Assembly: GCA_027186245.1 (NCBI GenBank)
Contig: CP114482.1
Location: 15,519,209 to 15,583,208 of the forward strand
Origin: Coriaria nepalensis
Lineage: Eukaryota; Streptophyta; Magnoliopsida; Cucurbitales; Coriariaceae
DNA: 64,000 bases
Direction of reading: 5' to 3'
The position numbers and the translations under genes are program-made. Below are positions 1-13,577 of the stretch, piece by piece (the first letter of the stretch is position 1; every line of letters starts with the position of its first letter). The notes below the pieces were generated by a model, which worked only from the letters and a program-made list of their open reading frames with translations, did no database searches and was not told where the DNA came from.

Positions 1-3000
1 TGAAAGTCGTGTCTTAAATGCAAAAAATAGAATTGGTTCGAAGTGCTTCCAAACAATTTAATGATATCAAAACACTGAATGATATGCTTTTTATGGCTAA
101 AACAATGCATTGTTGTCTTCAATAGATTAATTGCAAGTTATGTAAGAAAATCATGTTTGAAGGGCGAAAATAGAATTCGTTCGACTTAATTTAGAATGAT
201 TTAACGACTAGAAGAGACTCATTGACATGACTTTAAGGCTAAACAAATTCTTTGTTGCGTTCAATAGATCAACTGCAAGTTATGCACGAAAGTCATGTTT
301 AAAGGTCGAATTTCATTCGAAGTGATTTAGAATGATTTATTGACTAAAAGCGACACAATAATGTGACTTTAAGGCTAAAAAAATGGATAGTTACCTTCAA
401 TAGATCAACTGCAAGTTATGCATGAAAGTCGTGTCTTAAATGCACAAATAGAATTGGTTCGAAGTGCCTCCAAACAATTTAATGATATGAAAAGACTGAA
501 TGATATGCTTTTTATGGCTAATACAATGCATTGTTGTCTTCAATAGGTTAATTGCAAGTTATGTAAGAAAATCATGTTTGAAGGGCGAAAATAGAATTCG
601 TTCGACTTAATTTAGAATGATTTAACGACTAGAAGAGACTCATTGACATGACTTTAAGGCTAAACAAATGCATTGTTGCCTTCAGTAGATCAACTGCAAG
701 TTATGCACGAAAGTCATGTTTAAAGGCCGAATTTCATTCGAAGTGATTTAGAATGATTTACTAACTAAAAGAGACGCAATAATATGACTTTAAGGCTAAA
801 AAAATGGATAGTTGCCTTCAATAGATCAATTACAAGTTATGCATGAAAGTCGTGTCTTAAATGCAAAAATAGAATTGGTACGAAGTGCTTCAAAACAATT
901 TAATGATATGAAAAGACTGAATGATATGCTTTTTATGGCTAAAATAATGCATCGTTGTCTTCAATAGATTAATTGCAAGTTATGTAAGAAAATCATGTTT
1001 GAAGGGCGAAAATAAAATTCGTTCGATTTAATTTAGAATGATTTAATGACTAGAAGAGACTCATTGACATGACGTTAAGGCTAAACAAATGCATTGTTGC
1101 CTTCAATAGATCAACTGCAAGTTATGCACGAAAGTCATGTTTAAAGGCCGAATTTCATTCGAAGTGATTTAGAATGATTTACTAACTAAAAGAGACGCAA
1201 TAATATGACTTTAAGGCTAAAAAAATGGATAGTTGCCTTCAATAGATCAATTACAAGTTATGCATGAAAGTCGTGTCTTAAATGCAAAAATAGAATTCGT
1301 TCAAAGTGCTTCCAAACAATTTAATGATATGAAAAGACTGAATGATATGCTTTTTATGGCTAAAATAATGCATCGTTGTCTTCAATAGATTAATGGCAAG
1401 TTATGTAAGAAAATCATGTTTGAATGGCGAAAATAGAATTCGTTCAACTTAATTTAGAATGATTTAACGACTAGAAGAGACTCATTGACATGACTTTAAG
1501 GCTAAACAAATGCATTGTTGCCTTCAATAGATCAACTGCAAGTTATGCACGAAAGTCATGTTTAAAGGCCGAATTTCATTCGAAGTGATTTAGAATGATT
1601 TACTGACTAAAAGAGACGCAAAAATATGACTTTAAGGCTAAAAAAATGCATAGTTGCCTTCAATAGATCAATTGCAAGTTATGTATGAAAGTTGTGTCTT
1701 AAATGCACAAATAGAATTGGTTCGAAGTGCTTCTAATCAATTTAATGATATGAGAAGACTGAATGATATGCTTTTTAGGGCTAAAATAATGAATCGTTGT
1801 CTTCAGTAGATTAATTGCAAGTTATGTAAGAAAATCATGTTTGAATGGCGAAAATAGAATTCGTTCGACTTAATTTAGAATCTTTTAACGACTAGAAGAG
1901 ACTCATTGACATGACTTTAAGGCTAAACAAATGCATTGTTGCCTTCAATAGATCAACTGCAAGTTATGCACGAAAGTCATGTTTAAAGGCCGAATTTCAT
2001 TCGAAGTGATTTAGAATGATTGACTGACTAAAAGAGACGCAATAATATGACTTTAAGGCTAAAAAAATGCATAGTTGCCTTCAATAGATCAATTGCAAGT
2101 TATATATGAAAGTTGTGTCTTAAATGCACAAATAGAATTGGTTCGAAGTGCTTCTAAACAATTTAATGATATGAGAAGACTGAATGATATGCTTTTTAGG
2201 GCTAAAATAATGAATTGTTGTCTTCAATAGATTAATTGAAAGTTATGTAAGAAAATCATGTTTCAAGGGCGAAAATAGAATTCGTTCGACTTAATTTAGA
2301 ATGATTTAACGAGAAGAAGAGACTCATTGACATGACTTTAAGGCTAAAAAAATGCATTGTTGCCTTCAATAGATCAACTGCAAGTTATGCACGAAAGTCA
2401 TGTTTAAAGGCCGAATTTCATTCGAAGTGATTTAGAATGATTTACTAACTAAAAGAGACGCAATAATATGACTTTAAGGCTAAAAAAATGGATAGTTGCC
2501 TTCAATAGATCAATTACAAGTTATGCATGAAAGTCGTGTCTTAAATGCAAAAATAGAATTGGTTCGAAGTGCTTCCAAACAATTTAATGATATGAAAAGA
2601 CTGAATGATATGCTTTTTATGGCTAAAACAATGCATTGTTGTCTTCAACAGATTAATTGCAAGTTATGTAAGAAAATCATGTTTGAATGGCGAAAATAGA
2701 ATTCGTTCGACTTAATTTAGAATGATTTAACGACTAGAAGAGACTCATTGACATGACTTTAAGGCTAAACAAATGCATTGTTGCCTTCAATAGATCAACT
2801 GCAAGTTATGCACGAAAGTCATGTTTAAAGGCCAAATTTCATTCGAATTGATTTACAATGATTTACTGACTAAAAAAGACGCAAAAATATGACTTTAAGG
2901 CTAAAAAAATGGATAGTTGCCTTCAATAGATCAATTGCAAGTTATGCATGAAAGTCGTGTCTTAAATGCAAAAATAGAATTGGTTCGAAGTGCTTCCAAA

Positions 3001-3309
3001 CAATTTAATGATATGAAAAGACTGAATGATATGCTTTTTATGGCTAAAATAATGCATCGTTGTCTTCAATAGATTAATTGCAAGTTATGTAAGAAAATCA
3101 TGTTGGAAGGGCGAAAATAGAATTCGTTCGATTTAATTTAGAATGATTTAACGACTAGAAGAGACTCATTGACATGACTTTAAGGCTAAACAAATGCATT
3201 GTTGCCTTCAATAGATCAACTGCAAGGTATGCACGAAAGTCATGTTTAACGGCCGAATTTCATTCGAAGTGATTTAGAATGATTTACTGACTAAAAGAGA
3301 CGTAAAAAT
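1..3309 (+). repeat. Left trimeric segment (8 units, first one partial)
   Basis: A-monomer starts at 363, 784, 1205, 1626, 2047, 2468 and 2889, with a partial unit before 363. The partial first unit carries one extra A in its A-run. At 363 the usual ATG of the A head is GTG. From ~1.68 kb some A copies carry GTATGAAAGTTGTGTC and GATATGAGAAGACTG, a variant class shared with 3-12 kb. No gene or foreign sequence is present. Confidence 0.93.
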
Positions 3310-3594
3310 ATGACTTTAAGGCTAAAAAAATGCATAGTTGCTTTCAGTAGATCAATTGCAAGGTATGTATGAAAGTTGTGTCTTAAATGCACAAATAGAA
3401 TTGGTTCGAAGTGCTTCTAAACAATTTAATGATATGAGAAGATTGAATGATATGCTTCTTAAGGCTAAAATAATTAATTGTGGTCTTCAATAGATTAATT
3501 GCAAGTTATGTAAGAAAATCATATTCGAAGGGCGAAAATAGAATTCGTTCGACTTAATTTAGAATGATTTAACGACTAGAAGAGACTCATTGAC

Positions 3595-3736
3595 ATGACT
3601 TTAAGGCTAAACAAATGCATTGTTGCCTTCAATAGAACAACTGCAAGTTATGCACGAAAGTCGTGTCTTAAATGCAAAAATAGAATTGGTTCGAAGTGCT
3701 TCTAAACAATTTAATGATATGAAAAGACTGAATGAT
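3595..3736 (+). repeat. C/A hybrid monomer
   Basis: Starts as C (GGCTAAACAAATGCATTG, then CAACTGCAAGTTATGCACG) and switches at GAAAGTC to A sequence (GTGTCTTAAATGC, GGTTCGAAGTGCTT). Length is 142 bp. It replaces a complete C plus A, so the preceding unit (3310-3594) is 285 bp. The switch falls in sequence common to C and A, as expected of unequal exchange between aligned monomers. Confidence 0.88.
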
Positions 3737-4300
3737 ATGCTTTTTATGGCTAAAATAATGCATTGTTGTCTTCAATAGATTAATTGCAAGTTATGTCAGA
3801 AAATCATGTTTGAAGGGCGAAAATAGAATTCGTTCGACTTAATTTAGAATGATTTAACGACTAGAAGAGACTCATTGACATGACTTTAAGGCTAAACAAA
3901 TGCATTGTTGCCTTCAATAGATCAACTGCAAGTTATGCACGAAAGTCATGTTTAAAGGCCGAATTTCATTCGAAGTGATTTAGAATGATTTACTGACTAA
4001 AAGAGACGCAAAAATATGACTTTAAGGCTAAAAAAATGCATAGTTGCCTTCAGTAGATCAATTGCAAGGTATGTATGAAAGTTGTGTCTTAAATGCACAA
4101 ATAGAATCTGTTCGAAGTGCTTCTAAACAATTTAATGATATGAGAAGACTGAATGATATGCTTCTTAAGGCTAAAATAATGAATTGTTGTCTTCAACAGA
4201 TTAATTGCAAGTTGTGTAAGAAAATCATATTTGAAGGGCGAAAATAGAATTCGTTCGACTTAATTTAGAATGATTTAACGACTAGAAGAGACTCATTGAC

Positions 4301-4442
4301 ATGACTTTAAGGCTAAACAAATGCATTGTTGCCTTCAATAGATCAACTGCAAGTTATGCACGAAAGTCGTGTCTTAAATGCAAAAATAGAATTGGTTCGC
4401 AGTGCTTCCAAACAATTTAATGATATGAAAAGACTGAATGAT
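4301..4442 (+). repeat. C/A hybrid monomer, second copy
   Basis: Same structure as the hybrid 706 bp upstream: C-type head with GCTAAACAAATGCATTG, then A-type sequence from GTCGTGTCTTAAATGC onward. It ends the 285-bp unit 4016-4300. The shared junction indicates that the 3595 and 4301 copies descend from one event and were amplified as part of the 706-bp repeat. Confidence 0.87.
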
Positions 4443-6064
4443 ATGCTTTTTATGGCTAAAATAATGCATTGTTGTCTTCAATAGATTAATTGCAAGTTAT
4501 GTAAGAAAATCATGTTTGAAGGGCGAAAATAGAATTCGTTCGATTTAATTTAGATTGATTTAACGACTAGAAGAGACTCATTGACATGACTTTAAGGCTA
4601 AACAAATGCATTGTTGCCTTCAATAGATCAACTGCAAGTTATGCCCGAAAGTAATGTTTCAAGGCCAAATTTCATTCGAAGTGATTTAGAATGATTTACT
4701 GACTAAAAGAGACGCAAAAATATGACTTTAAGGCAAAAAAAATGCATAGTGTCCTTCAGTAGATCAATTGCAAGGTATGTATGAAAGTTGTGTCTTAAAT
4801 GCAAAAATAGAATTGGTTCGAAGTGCTTCCAAACAATTTAATGATATGAAAAGACTGAATGATATGCTTTTTATGGCTAAAATAATGCATTGTTGTCTTC
4901 AATAGATTAATTGCAAGTTATGTAAGAAAATCATGTTTGAAGGGCGAAAATAGAATTCGTTCGACTTTATTTAGAATGATTTACTGACTAAAAGAGACGC
5001 AATAATATGACTTTAAGGCTAAAAAAATGCAAAGTTGCCTTCATTAGATCAATTGCAAGTTATGCATGAAAGTCGTGTCTTAAATGCAAAAATAGAATTG
5101 GTTCGAAGTGCTTCCAAACCATTTAATGATATGAAAAGACTGAATGATATGCTTTTTATGGCTAAAATAATGCATTGTTGTCTTCAATAGATTAATTGCA
5201 AGTTATGTAAGAAAATCATGTTTGAAGGGCGAAAATAGAATTCGTTCGATTTAATTTTGATTGATTTAACGACTAGAAGAGACTCATTGACATGACTTTA
5301 AGGCTAAACAAATGCATTGTTGCCTTCAATAGATCAACTGCAAGTTATGCCCGAAAGTAATGTTTCAAGGCCAAATTTCATTCGAAGTGATTTAGAATGA
5401 TTTACTGACTAAAAGAGACGCAATAATATGACTTTAAGGCTAAAAAAAATGGATAGTTGCCTTCAATAGATCAATTGCAAGTTATACATGGAAGTCGTGT
5501 CTTAAATGCAAAAAATAGAATTGGTTTGAAGTGCTTCCAAACAATTTAATGATATGAAAAGACTGAATGATATGCTTTTTATGGCTAAAACAATGCATTG
5601 TTGTCTTCAATAAATTAATTGCAAGTTATGTAATAAAATCACGTTTGAAGGGCGAAAATAGAATTCGTTCGACTTAATTTAGAATGATTTACTGACTAAA
5701 AGAGACGCAATAATATGACTTTAAGGCTAAAAAAATGCAAAGTTGCCTTCATTAGATCAATTGCAAGTTATGCATGAAAGTCGTGTCTTAAATGCAAAAA
5801 TAGAATTGGTTCGAAGTGCTTCCAAACCATTTAATGATATGAAAAGACTGAATGATATGCTTTTTATGAATAAAACAATGCATTGTTGTCTTCAATAGAT
5901 TAATTGCAAGTTATGTAAGAAAATCATGTTTGAAGGGCGAAAATAGAATTCGTTCGACTTAATTTAGAATGATTTAACGACTAGAAGAGACTCATTGACA
6001 TGACTTTAAGGCTAAACAAATGCATTGTTGCCTTCAATAGATCAACTCCAAGTTATGCACGAAA

Positions 6065-7748
6065 GTCATGTTGAAAGGCCGAATTTCATTCGAAGTGATT
6101 TAGAATGATTTACTGACTAAAAGAGACGCAAAAATATGACTTTAAGGCTAAAAAAATGCATAGTTGCCTTCAATAGATCAATTGCAAGTTATGTATGAAA
6201 GTTGTGTCTTAAAAGCACAAATAGAATTGGTTCGAAGTGCTTCTAAAAAATTTAATGATATGGGAAGACTGAATGATATGCTTTTTAGGGCTAAAATAAT
6301 GAATTGTTGTCTTCAATAGATTAATTGCAAGTTATGTAAGAAAATCATGTTTGAATGGCGAAAATAGAATTCGTTCGACTTAATTTAGAATGATTTAACG
6401 ACTAGAAGAGACTCATTGACATGACTTTAAGGCTAAACAAATGCATTGTTGCCTTCAATAGATCAACTGCAAGTTATGCACGAAAGTCATGTTTAAAGGC
6501 CGAATTTCATTCGAAGTGATTTAGAATGATTTACTGACTAAAAGGGACGCAATAATATGACTTTAAGGCTAAAAAAATGGATAGTTGCCTTCAATAGATC
6601 AATTACAAGTTATGCATGAAAGTCGTGTCTTAAATGCAAAAATAGAATTGGTTCGAAGTGCTTCCAAACAATTTAATGATATGAAAAGACTGAATGATAT
6701 GCTTTTTATGGCTAAAACAACGCATTGTTGTCTTCAATCGATTAATTGCAAGTCATGTAAGAAAATCATGTTTGAATGGCGAAAATAGAATTCGTTCGAC
6801 TTAATTTAGAATGATTTAACGACTAGAAGCGACTCATTGACATGACTTTAAGGCTAAACAAATGCATTGTTGCCCTCAATAGATCAACTGCAAGTTATGC
6901 ACGAAAGTCATGTTGAAAGGCCGAATTTCATTCAAAGTGATATAGAATGATTTACTGACTAAAAGAGACGCAAAAATATGACTTTAAGGCTAAAAAAATG
7001 CATAGTTGCCTTCAATAGATCAATTGCAAGTTATGTATGAAAGTTGTGTCTTAAAAGCACAAATAGAATTGGTTCGAAGTGCTTCTAAAAAATTTAATGA
7101 TATGGGAAGACTGAATGATATGCTTTTTAGGGCTAAAATAATGAATTGTTGTCTTCAATAGATTAATTGCAAGTTATGTAAGAAAATGATGTTTGAAGGG
7201 AGAAAATAGAATTCGTTCGACTTAATTTAGAATGATTTAACGACTAGAAGAGACTCATTGACATGACTTTAAGCTTAAACAAATGCATTGTTGCCTTCAA
7301 TAGATCAACTGCAAGTTATGCACCAAAGTCATGTTTAAAGGCCGAATTTCATTCGAAGTGATTTAGAATGAATTACTAACTAAAAGAGACGCAATAATAT
7401 GACTTTAAGGCTAAAAAAATGGATAGTTGCCTTCAATAGATCAATTACAAGTTATGCATGAAAGTCGTGTCTTAAATGCAAAAATAGAATTGGTTCGAAG
7501 TGCTTCCAAACAATTTAATGATATGAAAAGACTGAATGATATGCTTTTTATGGCTAAAACAACGCATTGTTGTCTTCAATAGATTAATTGCAAGTCATGT
7601 AAGAAAATCATGTTTGAATGGCGAAAATAGAATTCGTTCGACTTAATTTAGAATGATTTAACGACTAGAAGAGACTCATTGAAATGACTTTAAGGCTAAA
7701 CAAATGCATTGTTGCCTTCAATAGATCAACTGCAAGTTATGCACGAAA
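6065..7748 (+). repeat. 842-bp tandem duplication (two trimers, 2 copies)
   Basis: Approximate copies 6065-6906 and 6907-7748. Shared rare markers sit exactly 842 bp apart: CATGTTGAAAGGCCG (6069 and 6911), AAAAAATTTAATGATATGGG (~6246 and ~7088), and ACAACGCATTGTTG with CAAGTCATGTAAG in the following B copies. Edges are inferred from where the markers stop matching. Confidence 0.8.
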
Positions 7749-7779
7749 GTCATGTTTAAAGGCCGAATTTCATTCGAAG

Positions 7780-8621
7780 TGATTCAGAATGATTTATTGA
7801 CTAAAAGAGACGCAATAATATGACTTTAAGGCTAAAAAAATGCATAGTTGCCTTCAATAGATCAATTGCAAGTTATGAATGAAAGTCGTGTCTCAAATGC
7901 ACAAATAGAATTGGTTCGAAGTGCTTCCAAACAATTTAATGATATGAAAAGACTGAATGATATACTTTTTAAGGCTAAAATAATGAATTGCTGTCTTCAA
8001 TAGATTAATTCCAAGTTATGTAAGAAAATCATGTTTGAATGGCGAAAATAGAATTCGTTCGACTTAATTTAGAATGATTTAACGACTTGAAGATACTCAT
8101 TGACATGACTTTAAGGCTAAACAAATGCATTGTTGCCTTCAATAGATCAACTGCAAGTTATGCACGAAAGTCATGTTTAAAGGCCGAATTTCATTCGAAG
8201 TGATTCAGAATGATTTACTGACTAAAAGAAACGCAACAATATGACTTTAAGGCTAAAAAAATGCATAGTTGCCTTCAATAGATCAATTGCAAGTTATGAA
8301 TGAAAGTCGTGTCTCAAATGCACAAATAGAATTGCTTCGAAGTGCTTCCAAACAATTTAATGATATGAAAAGACTGAATGATATACTTTTTAAGGCTAAA
8401 ATAATGAATTGCTGTCTTCAATAGATTAATTGCAAGTTATGTAAGAAAATCATGTTTGAATGGCGAAAATAGAATTCGTTCGACTTAATTTAGAATGATT
8501 TAACGACTTGAAGAGACTCATTGACATGACTTTAAGGCTAAACAAATGCATTGTTGCCTTCAATAGATCAACTGCAAGTTATGCACGAAAGTCATGTTTA
8601 AAGGCCGAATTTCATTCGAAG
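7780..8621 (+). repeat. 421-bp tandem duplication of one trimer variant
   Basis: Two adjacent trimers share rare changes 421 bp apart: GATTCAGAATGATTTA (7783 and 8204), TTATGAATGAAAGTC, GATATACTTTTTAAGG, and ATGAATTGCTGTC followed by CGACTTGAAG. This is the newest-looking single-unit duplication in the left half. The edges are approximate. Confidence 0.78.
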
Positions 8622-9354
8622 TGATTTAGACTGATTTACTAACTAAAAGAGACATAATAATATGACTTTAAGGCTAAAAAAATGGATAGTTGCCTTCAGT
8701 AGATCAATTACAAGTTATGCATGAAAGTCGTGTCTTAAATGCAAAAATAGAATTGGTTCGAAGTGCTTCCAAACAATTTAATGATATGAAAAGACGGAAT
8801 GATATGCTTTTTATGGCTAAAACAATGCATTGTTGTCTTCAATAGATGAATTGCAAGTTATGGAAGAAAATCATGTTTGAATGGCGAAAATAGAATTCGT
8901 TCGACTTAATTTAGAATGATTTAACGACTATAAGAGACTCATTGACATGACTTTAAGGCTAAACAAATGCATTGTTGCCTTTAATAGATCAACTGCAAGT
9001 TATGCACGAAAGTCATGTTTAAAGGCCGAATTTAATTCGAAGTGATTTAGAATGATTTACTGACTAAAAGAGACGCAAAAATATGACTTTAAGGCTAAAA
9101 AAATGCATAGTTGCCTTCAATAGATCAATTGCAGGTTATGTATGAAAGTTGTGTCTTAAATGCAAAAATAGAAATGGTTCGAAGTGCTTCCAAACAATTT
9201 AATGATATGAAAAGACTAAATGATATGCTTTTTATGGCTAAAATAATGCATCGTTGTCTTCAATAGATTAATTGCAAGTTATGTAAGAAAATCATGTTCG
9301 AAGGGCGAAAATAGAATTCGTTGGATTTAATTTAGAATGATTTAATGACTAGAA

Positions 9355-11880
9355 GAGACTCATTGACATGACCTTAAGGCTAAACAAATGCATTGTTGCC
9401 TTTAATAGATCAACTCCAAGTCATGCACGAAAGTCATGTTTAAAGGTCGAATTTCATTCGAAGTGATTTAGAATGATTTACTGACTAAAAGAGACGCAAA
9501 AATATGACTTTAAGGCTAAAAAAATGCATAGTTGCCTTCAGTAGATCAATTGCAAGGTATGTATCAAAGTTGTGTCTTAAATGCACAAATCGAATTGGTT
9601 CGAAGTGCTTCTAAACAATTTAATGATATGAGAAGACTGAATGATATGCTTCTTAAGGCTAAAATAATGAATTGTTGTCTTCAATAGATTAATTGCAAGT
9701 TATGTAAGAAAATCATGTTTGAAGGGCGAAAATAGAATTCGTTCGATTTAATTTAGAATGATTTAACGACTAGAAGAGACTCATTGACATGACTTTAAGG
9801 CTAAACAAATGCATTGTTGCCTTCAATAGATCAACTGCAAGTTATGCACGAAAGTCATGTTTAAAGGCCGAATTTCATTCGAAGTGATTTAGAATGATTT
9901 ACTGACTAAAAGAGAGGCAAAAATATGACTTTAAGGCTAAAAAAATGCATAGTTGCCTTCATTAGATCAATTGCAAGTTATGTATGAAAGTTGTGTCTTA
10001 AATGCACAAATAGAATTGGTTCGAAGTGCTTCTAAACAATTTAATGATATGAGAAGACTGAATGATATGCTTCTTAAGGCTAAAATAATGAATTGTTGTC
10101 TTCAATAGATTAATTGCAAGTTATGTAAGAAAATCATATTTGAAGGGCGAAAATAGAATTCGTTCGACTTAATTTAGAATGATTTAACGACTAGAAGAGA
10201 CTCATTGACATGACTTTAAGGCTAAACAAATGCATTGTTGCCTTCAATAGATCAACTCCAAGTCATGCACGAAAGTCATGTTTAAAGGTCGAATTTCATT
10301 CGAAGTGATTTAGAATGATTTACTGACTAAAAGAGACTCAAAAATATGACTTTAAGGCTAAAAAAATGCATTGTTGCCTTCAATAGATCAATTGCAAGTT
10401 ATGTATGAAAGTTGTGTCTTAAATGCGAAAATAGAATTGGTTCGAAGTGCTTCCAAACAATTTAATGATATGAAAAGACTGAATGATATGCTTTTTATGG
10501 CTAAAATAATGCATCGTTGTCTTCAATAGATTAATTGCAAGTTATGTAAGAAAATCATGTTTGAAGGGCGAAAATAGAATTCGTTCGACTTAATTTAGAA
10601 TGATTTAACGACTAGAAGAGACTCATTGACATGACCTTAAGGCTAAACAAATGCATTGTTGCCTTCAATAGATCAACTCCAAGTCATGCACGAAAGTCAT
10701 GTTTAAAGGTCGAATTTCATTCGAAGTGATTTAGAATGATTTACTGACTAAAAGAGACGCAAAAATATGACTTTAAGGCTAAAAAAATGCATAGTTGCCT
10801 TCAGTAGATCAATTGCAAGGTATGTATCGAAGTTGTGTCTTAAATGCACAAATCGAATTGGTTCGAAGTGCTTCTAAACAATTTAATGATATGAGAAGAC
10901 TGAATGATATGCTTCTTAAGGCTAAAATAATGAATTGTTGTCTTCAATAGATTAATTGCAAGTTATGTAAGAAAATCATGTTTGAAGGGCGAAAATAGAA
11001 TTCGTTCGATTTAATTTAGAATGATTTAACGACTAGAAGAGACTCATTGACATGACTTTAAGGCTAAACAAATGCATTGTTGCCTTCAATAGATCAACTG
11101 CAAGTTATGCACGAAAGTCATGTTTAAAGGCCGAATTTCATTCGAAGTGATTTAGAATGATTTACTGACTAAAAGAGAGGCAAAAATATGACTTTAAGGC
11201 TAAAAAAATGCATAGTTGCCTTCATTAGATCAATTGCAAGTTATGTATGAAAGTTGTGTCTTAAATGCACAAATAGAATTGGTTCGAAGTGCTTCTAAAC
11301 AATTTAATGATATGAGAAGACTGAATGATATGCTTCTTAAGGCTAAAATAAAGAATTGTTGTCTTCAATAGATTAATTGCAAGTTATGTAAGAAAATCAT
11401 ATTTGAAGGGCGAAAATAGAATTCGTTCTACTTAATTTAGAATGATTTAACGACTAGAAGAGACTCATTGACATGACTTTAAGGCTAAACAAATGCATTG
11501 TTGCCTTCAATAGATCAACTCCAAGTCATGCACGAAAGTCATGTTTAAAGGTCGAATTTCATTCGAAGTGATTTAGAATGATTTACTGACTAAAAGAGAC
11601 TCAAAAATATGACTTTAAGGCTAAAAAAATGCATAGTTGCCTTCAATAGATCAATTGCAAGTTATGTATGAAAGTTGTGTCTTAAATGCGAAAATAGAAT
11701 TGGTTCGAAGTGCTTCCAAACAATTTAATGATATGAAAAGACTGAATGATATGCTTTTTATGGCTAAAATAATGCATCGTTGTCTTCAATAGATTAATTG
11801 CAAGTTATGTAAGAAAATCATGTTTGAAGGGCGAAAATAGAATTCGTTCGATTTAATTTAGAATGATTTAACGACTAGAA
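9355..11880 (+). repeat. 1263-bp tandem duplication (three trimers, 2 copies)
   Basis: Copies about 9355-10617 and 10618-11880. Rare markers repeat 1263 bp apart: ATGACCTTAAGG (9368 and 10631), CACAAATCGAATTGG, TAAAAGAGAGGC (about 9909 and 11172), and AAGAGACTCAAAAAT. The copies differ at a few sites, for example GTATCAAAG versus GTATCGAAG and ATAATGAATTG versus ATAAAGAATTG. The duplication therefore happened relatively recently. Confidence 0.85.
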
Positions 11881-12450
11881 GAGACTCATTGACATGACTT
11901 TAAGGCTAAACAAAGGCATTGTTGCCTTCAATAGATCAACCGCATGTTATGCACGAATGTCTTGTTTAAAGGCCGAATTTCATTCGAAGTGATTTAGAAT
12001 GATTTACTGACTAAAAGAGACGCAAAAATATGACTTTAAGGCTAAAAAAATTCATCGTTGCCTTCAGTAGATAAATTGCAAGGTATGTATGAAAGTTGTG
12101 TCTTAAATGCACAAATAGAATTGGTTCGAAGTGCTTCTAAACAATTTAATGATATGAGAAGACTGAATGATATGCTTCTTAAGGCTAAAATAATGAATTG
12201 TTGTCTTCAATAGATTAATTGCAAGTTATGTAAGATAATCATATTTGAAGGGCGAAAATAGAATTCGTTCGACTTAATTTAGAATGATTTAACGACTAGA
12301 AGAGACTCATTGACATGACTTTAAGGCTAAACAAATGCATTGTTGCCTTCAATAGATCAACTCCAAGTTATGCACGAAAGTCATGTTTAAAGGCCGAATT
12401 TCATTCGAAGTGATTTAGAATGATTTACTGACTAAAAGAGACGCAAAAAT

Positions 12451-12735
12451 ATTACTTTAAGGCTAAAAAAATGCATAGTTGCCTTCAATAGATCAATTGC
12501 AAGTTATGTATGAAAGTTGTGTATTAAATGTAAAAATAGAATTGGTTCGAAGTGCTTCCAAACAATTTAATGATATGAAAAGACTGAATGATATGCTTTT
12601 TAAGGCTAAAATAATGCATTGTTGTCTTCAATAGATTAATTGCAAGTTATGTAATAAAATCATGTTTGAAGGGCGAAAATAGAATTCGTTCGACTTAATT
12701 TAGAATGATTTACCGACTAAAAGAGACGCAATAAT
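12451..12735 (+). repeat. Dimer unit (285 bp), B/C fusion
   Basis: The first dimer after the regular 421-bp segment. Its head reads ATTACTTTAAGG instead of ATGACTTTAAGG. B passes directly into the C tail (TTTAGAATGATTTACCGACT then AAAAGAGACGC), omitting 136 bp. B carries the AATAAAATCATG variant that later becomes common in the right half. Confidence 0.88.
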
Positions 12736-13577
12736 ATGACTTTAAGGCTAAAAAAATGCATAGTTCCCTTCATTAGATCAATTTCAAGTTATGCATGAAA
12801 GTCGTGTCTTAAATGCAAAAATAGAATTGGTTCGAAGTGCTTCCAAACAATTTAATGATATGAAAAGACTGAATGATATGCTTTTTATGGCTAAAACAAT
12901 GCATTGTTGGCTTCAATATATTATTTGCAAGTTATGTAAGAAAATCATGTTTGAAGGGCGAAAATAGAATTCGTTCGACTTAATTTAGAACAATTTAACG
13001 ACTAGAAGAGACTCATTGACATGACTTTAAGGCTAAACAAATGCATTGTTGCCTTCAATAGATCAACTGCAAGTTCTGCACGATAGTCATGTTTAAAGGC
13101 CGAATTTCATTCGAAGTGATTTAGAATGATTTACTGACTAAAAGAGACGCAAAAATATGACTTTAAGGCTAAAAAAATGCATTGTTGCCTTCAATAGATC
13201 AATTGCAAGTTATGTATGAAAGTTGTGTCTTAAATGCAAAAATAGAATTGGTTCGAAGTGCTTCCAAACAATTTAATGATATGAAAAGACTGAATGATAT
13301 GCTTTTTAAGGCTAAAATAATGAATTGTTGTCTTCAATAGATTAATTGCAAGTTATGTAAGAAAATCATGTTTGAATGGCGAAAATAGAATTCGTTCGAC
13401 TTAATTTAGAATGATTTAACGACTTGAAGAGACTCGTTGACATGACTTTAAGGCTAAACAAATGCATTGTTGCCTTCAATAGATCAACTGCAAGTTATGC
13501 ACGAAAGTCATGTTTAAAGGCCGAATTTCATTCGAAGTGATTTAGAATGATTTACTAACTAAAAGAGACGCAATAAT

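Larger units (their letters stand above)
3310..6135 (+). repeat. Five-monomer (706-bp) higher-order block, 4 copies
   Basis: Unit starts at 3310, 3595, 4016, 4301, 4722, 5007, 5428 and 5715 give alternating spacings 285, 421, 285, 421, 285, 421, 287, 421. The local period is therefore 706 bp (708 in the last copy, from two extra A bases). The first two dimers end in a C/A hybrid monomer (starts 3595 and 4301). The later two lack C through a B/C fusion. The same 706-bp rhythm therefore uses two junction types. Confidence 0.9.
6136..12450 (+). repeat. Trimeric segment: 15 units of exactly 421 bp
   Basis: Unit starts run every 421 bp from 6136 (6557, 6978, 7399, 7820, 8241, 8662, 9083, 9504, 9925, 10346, 10767, 11188, 11609, 12030) to 12451 with no net indel. 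Three local duplications are nested here (842, 421 and 1263 bp; listed separately). Characteristic variants are GGTATGTATGAAAGTTGTG, CTTCTTAAGGCTAAAATAAT and AACTCCAAGTCATGCACG. Confidence 0.93.
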
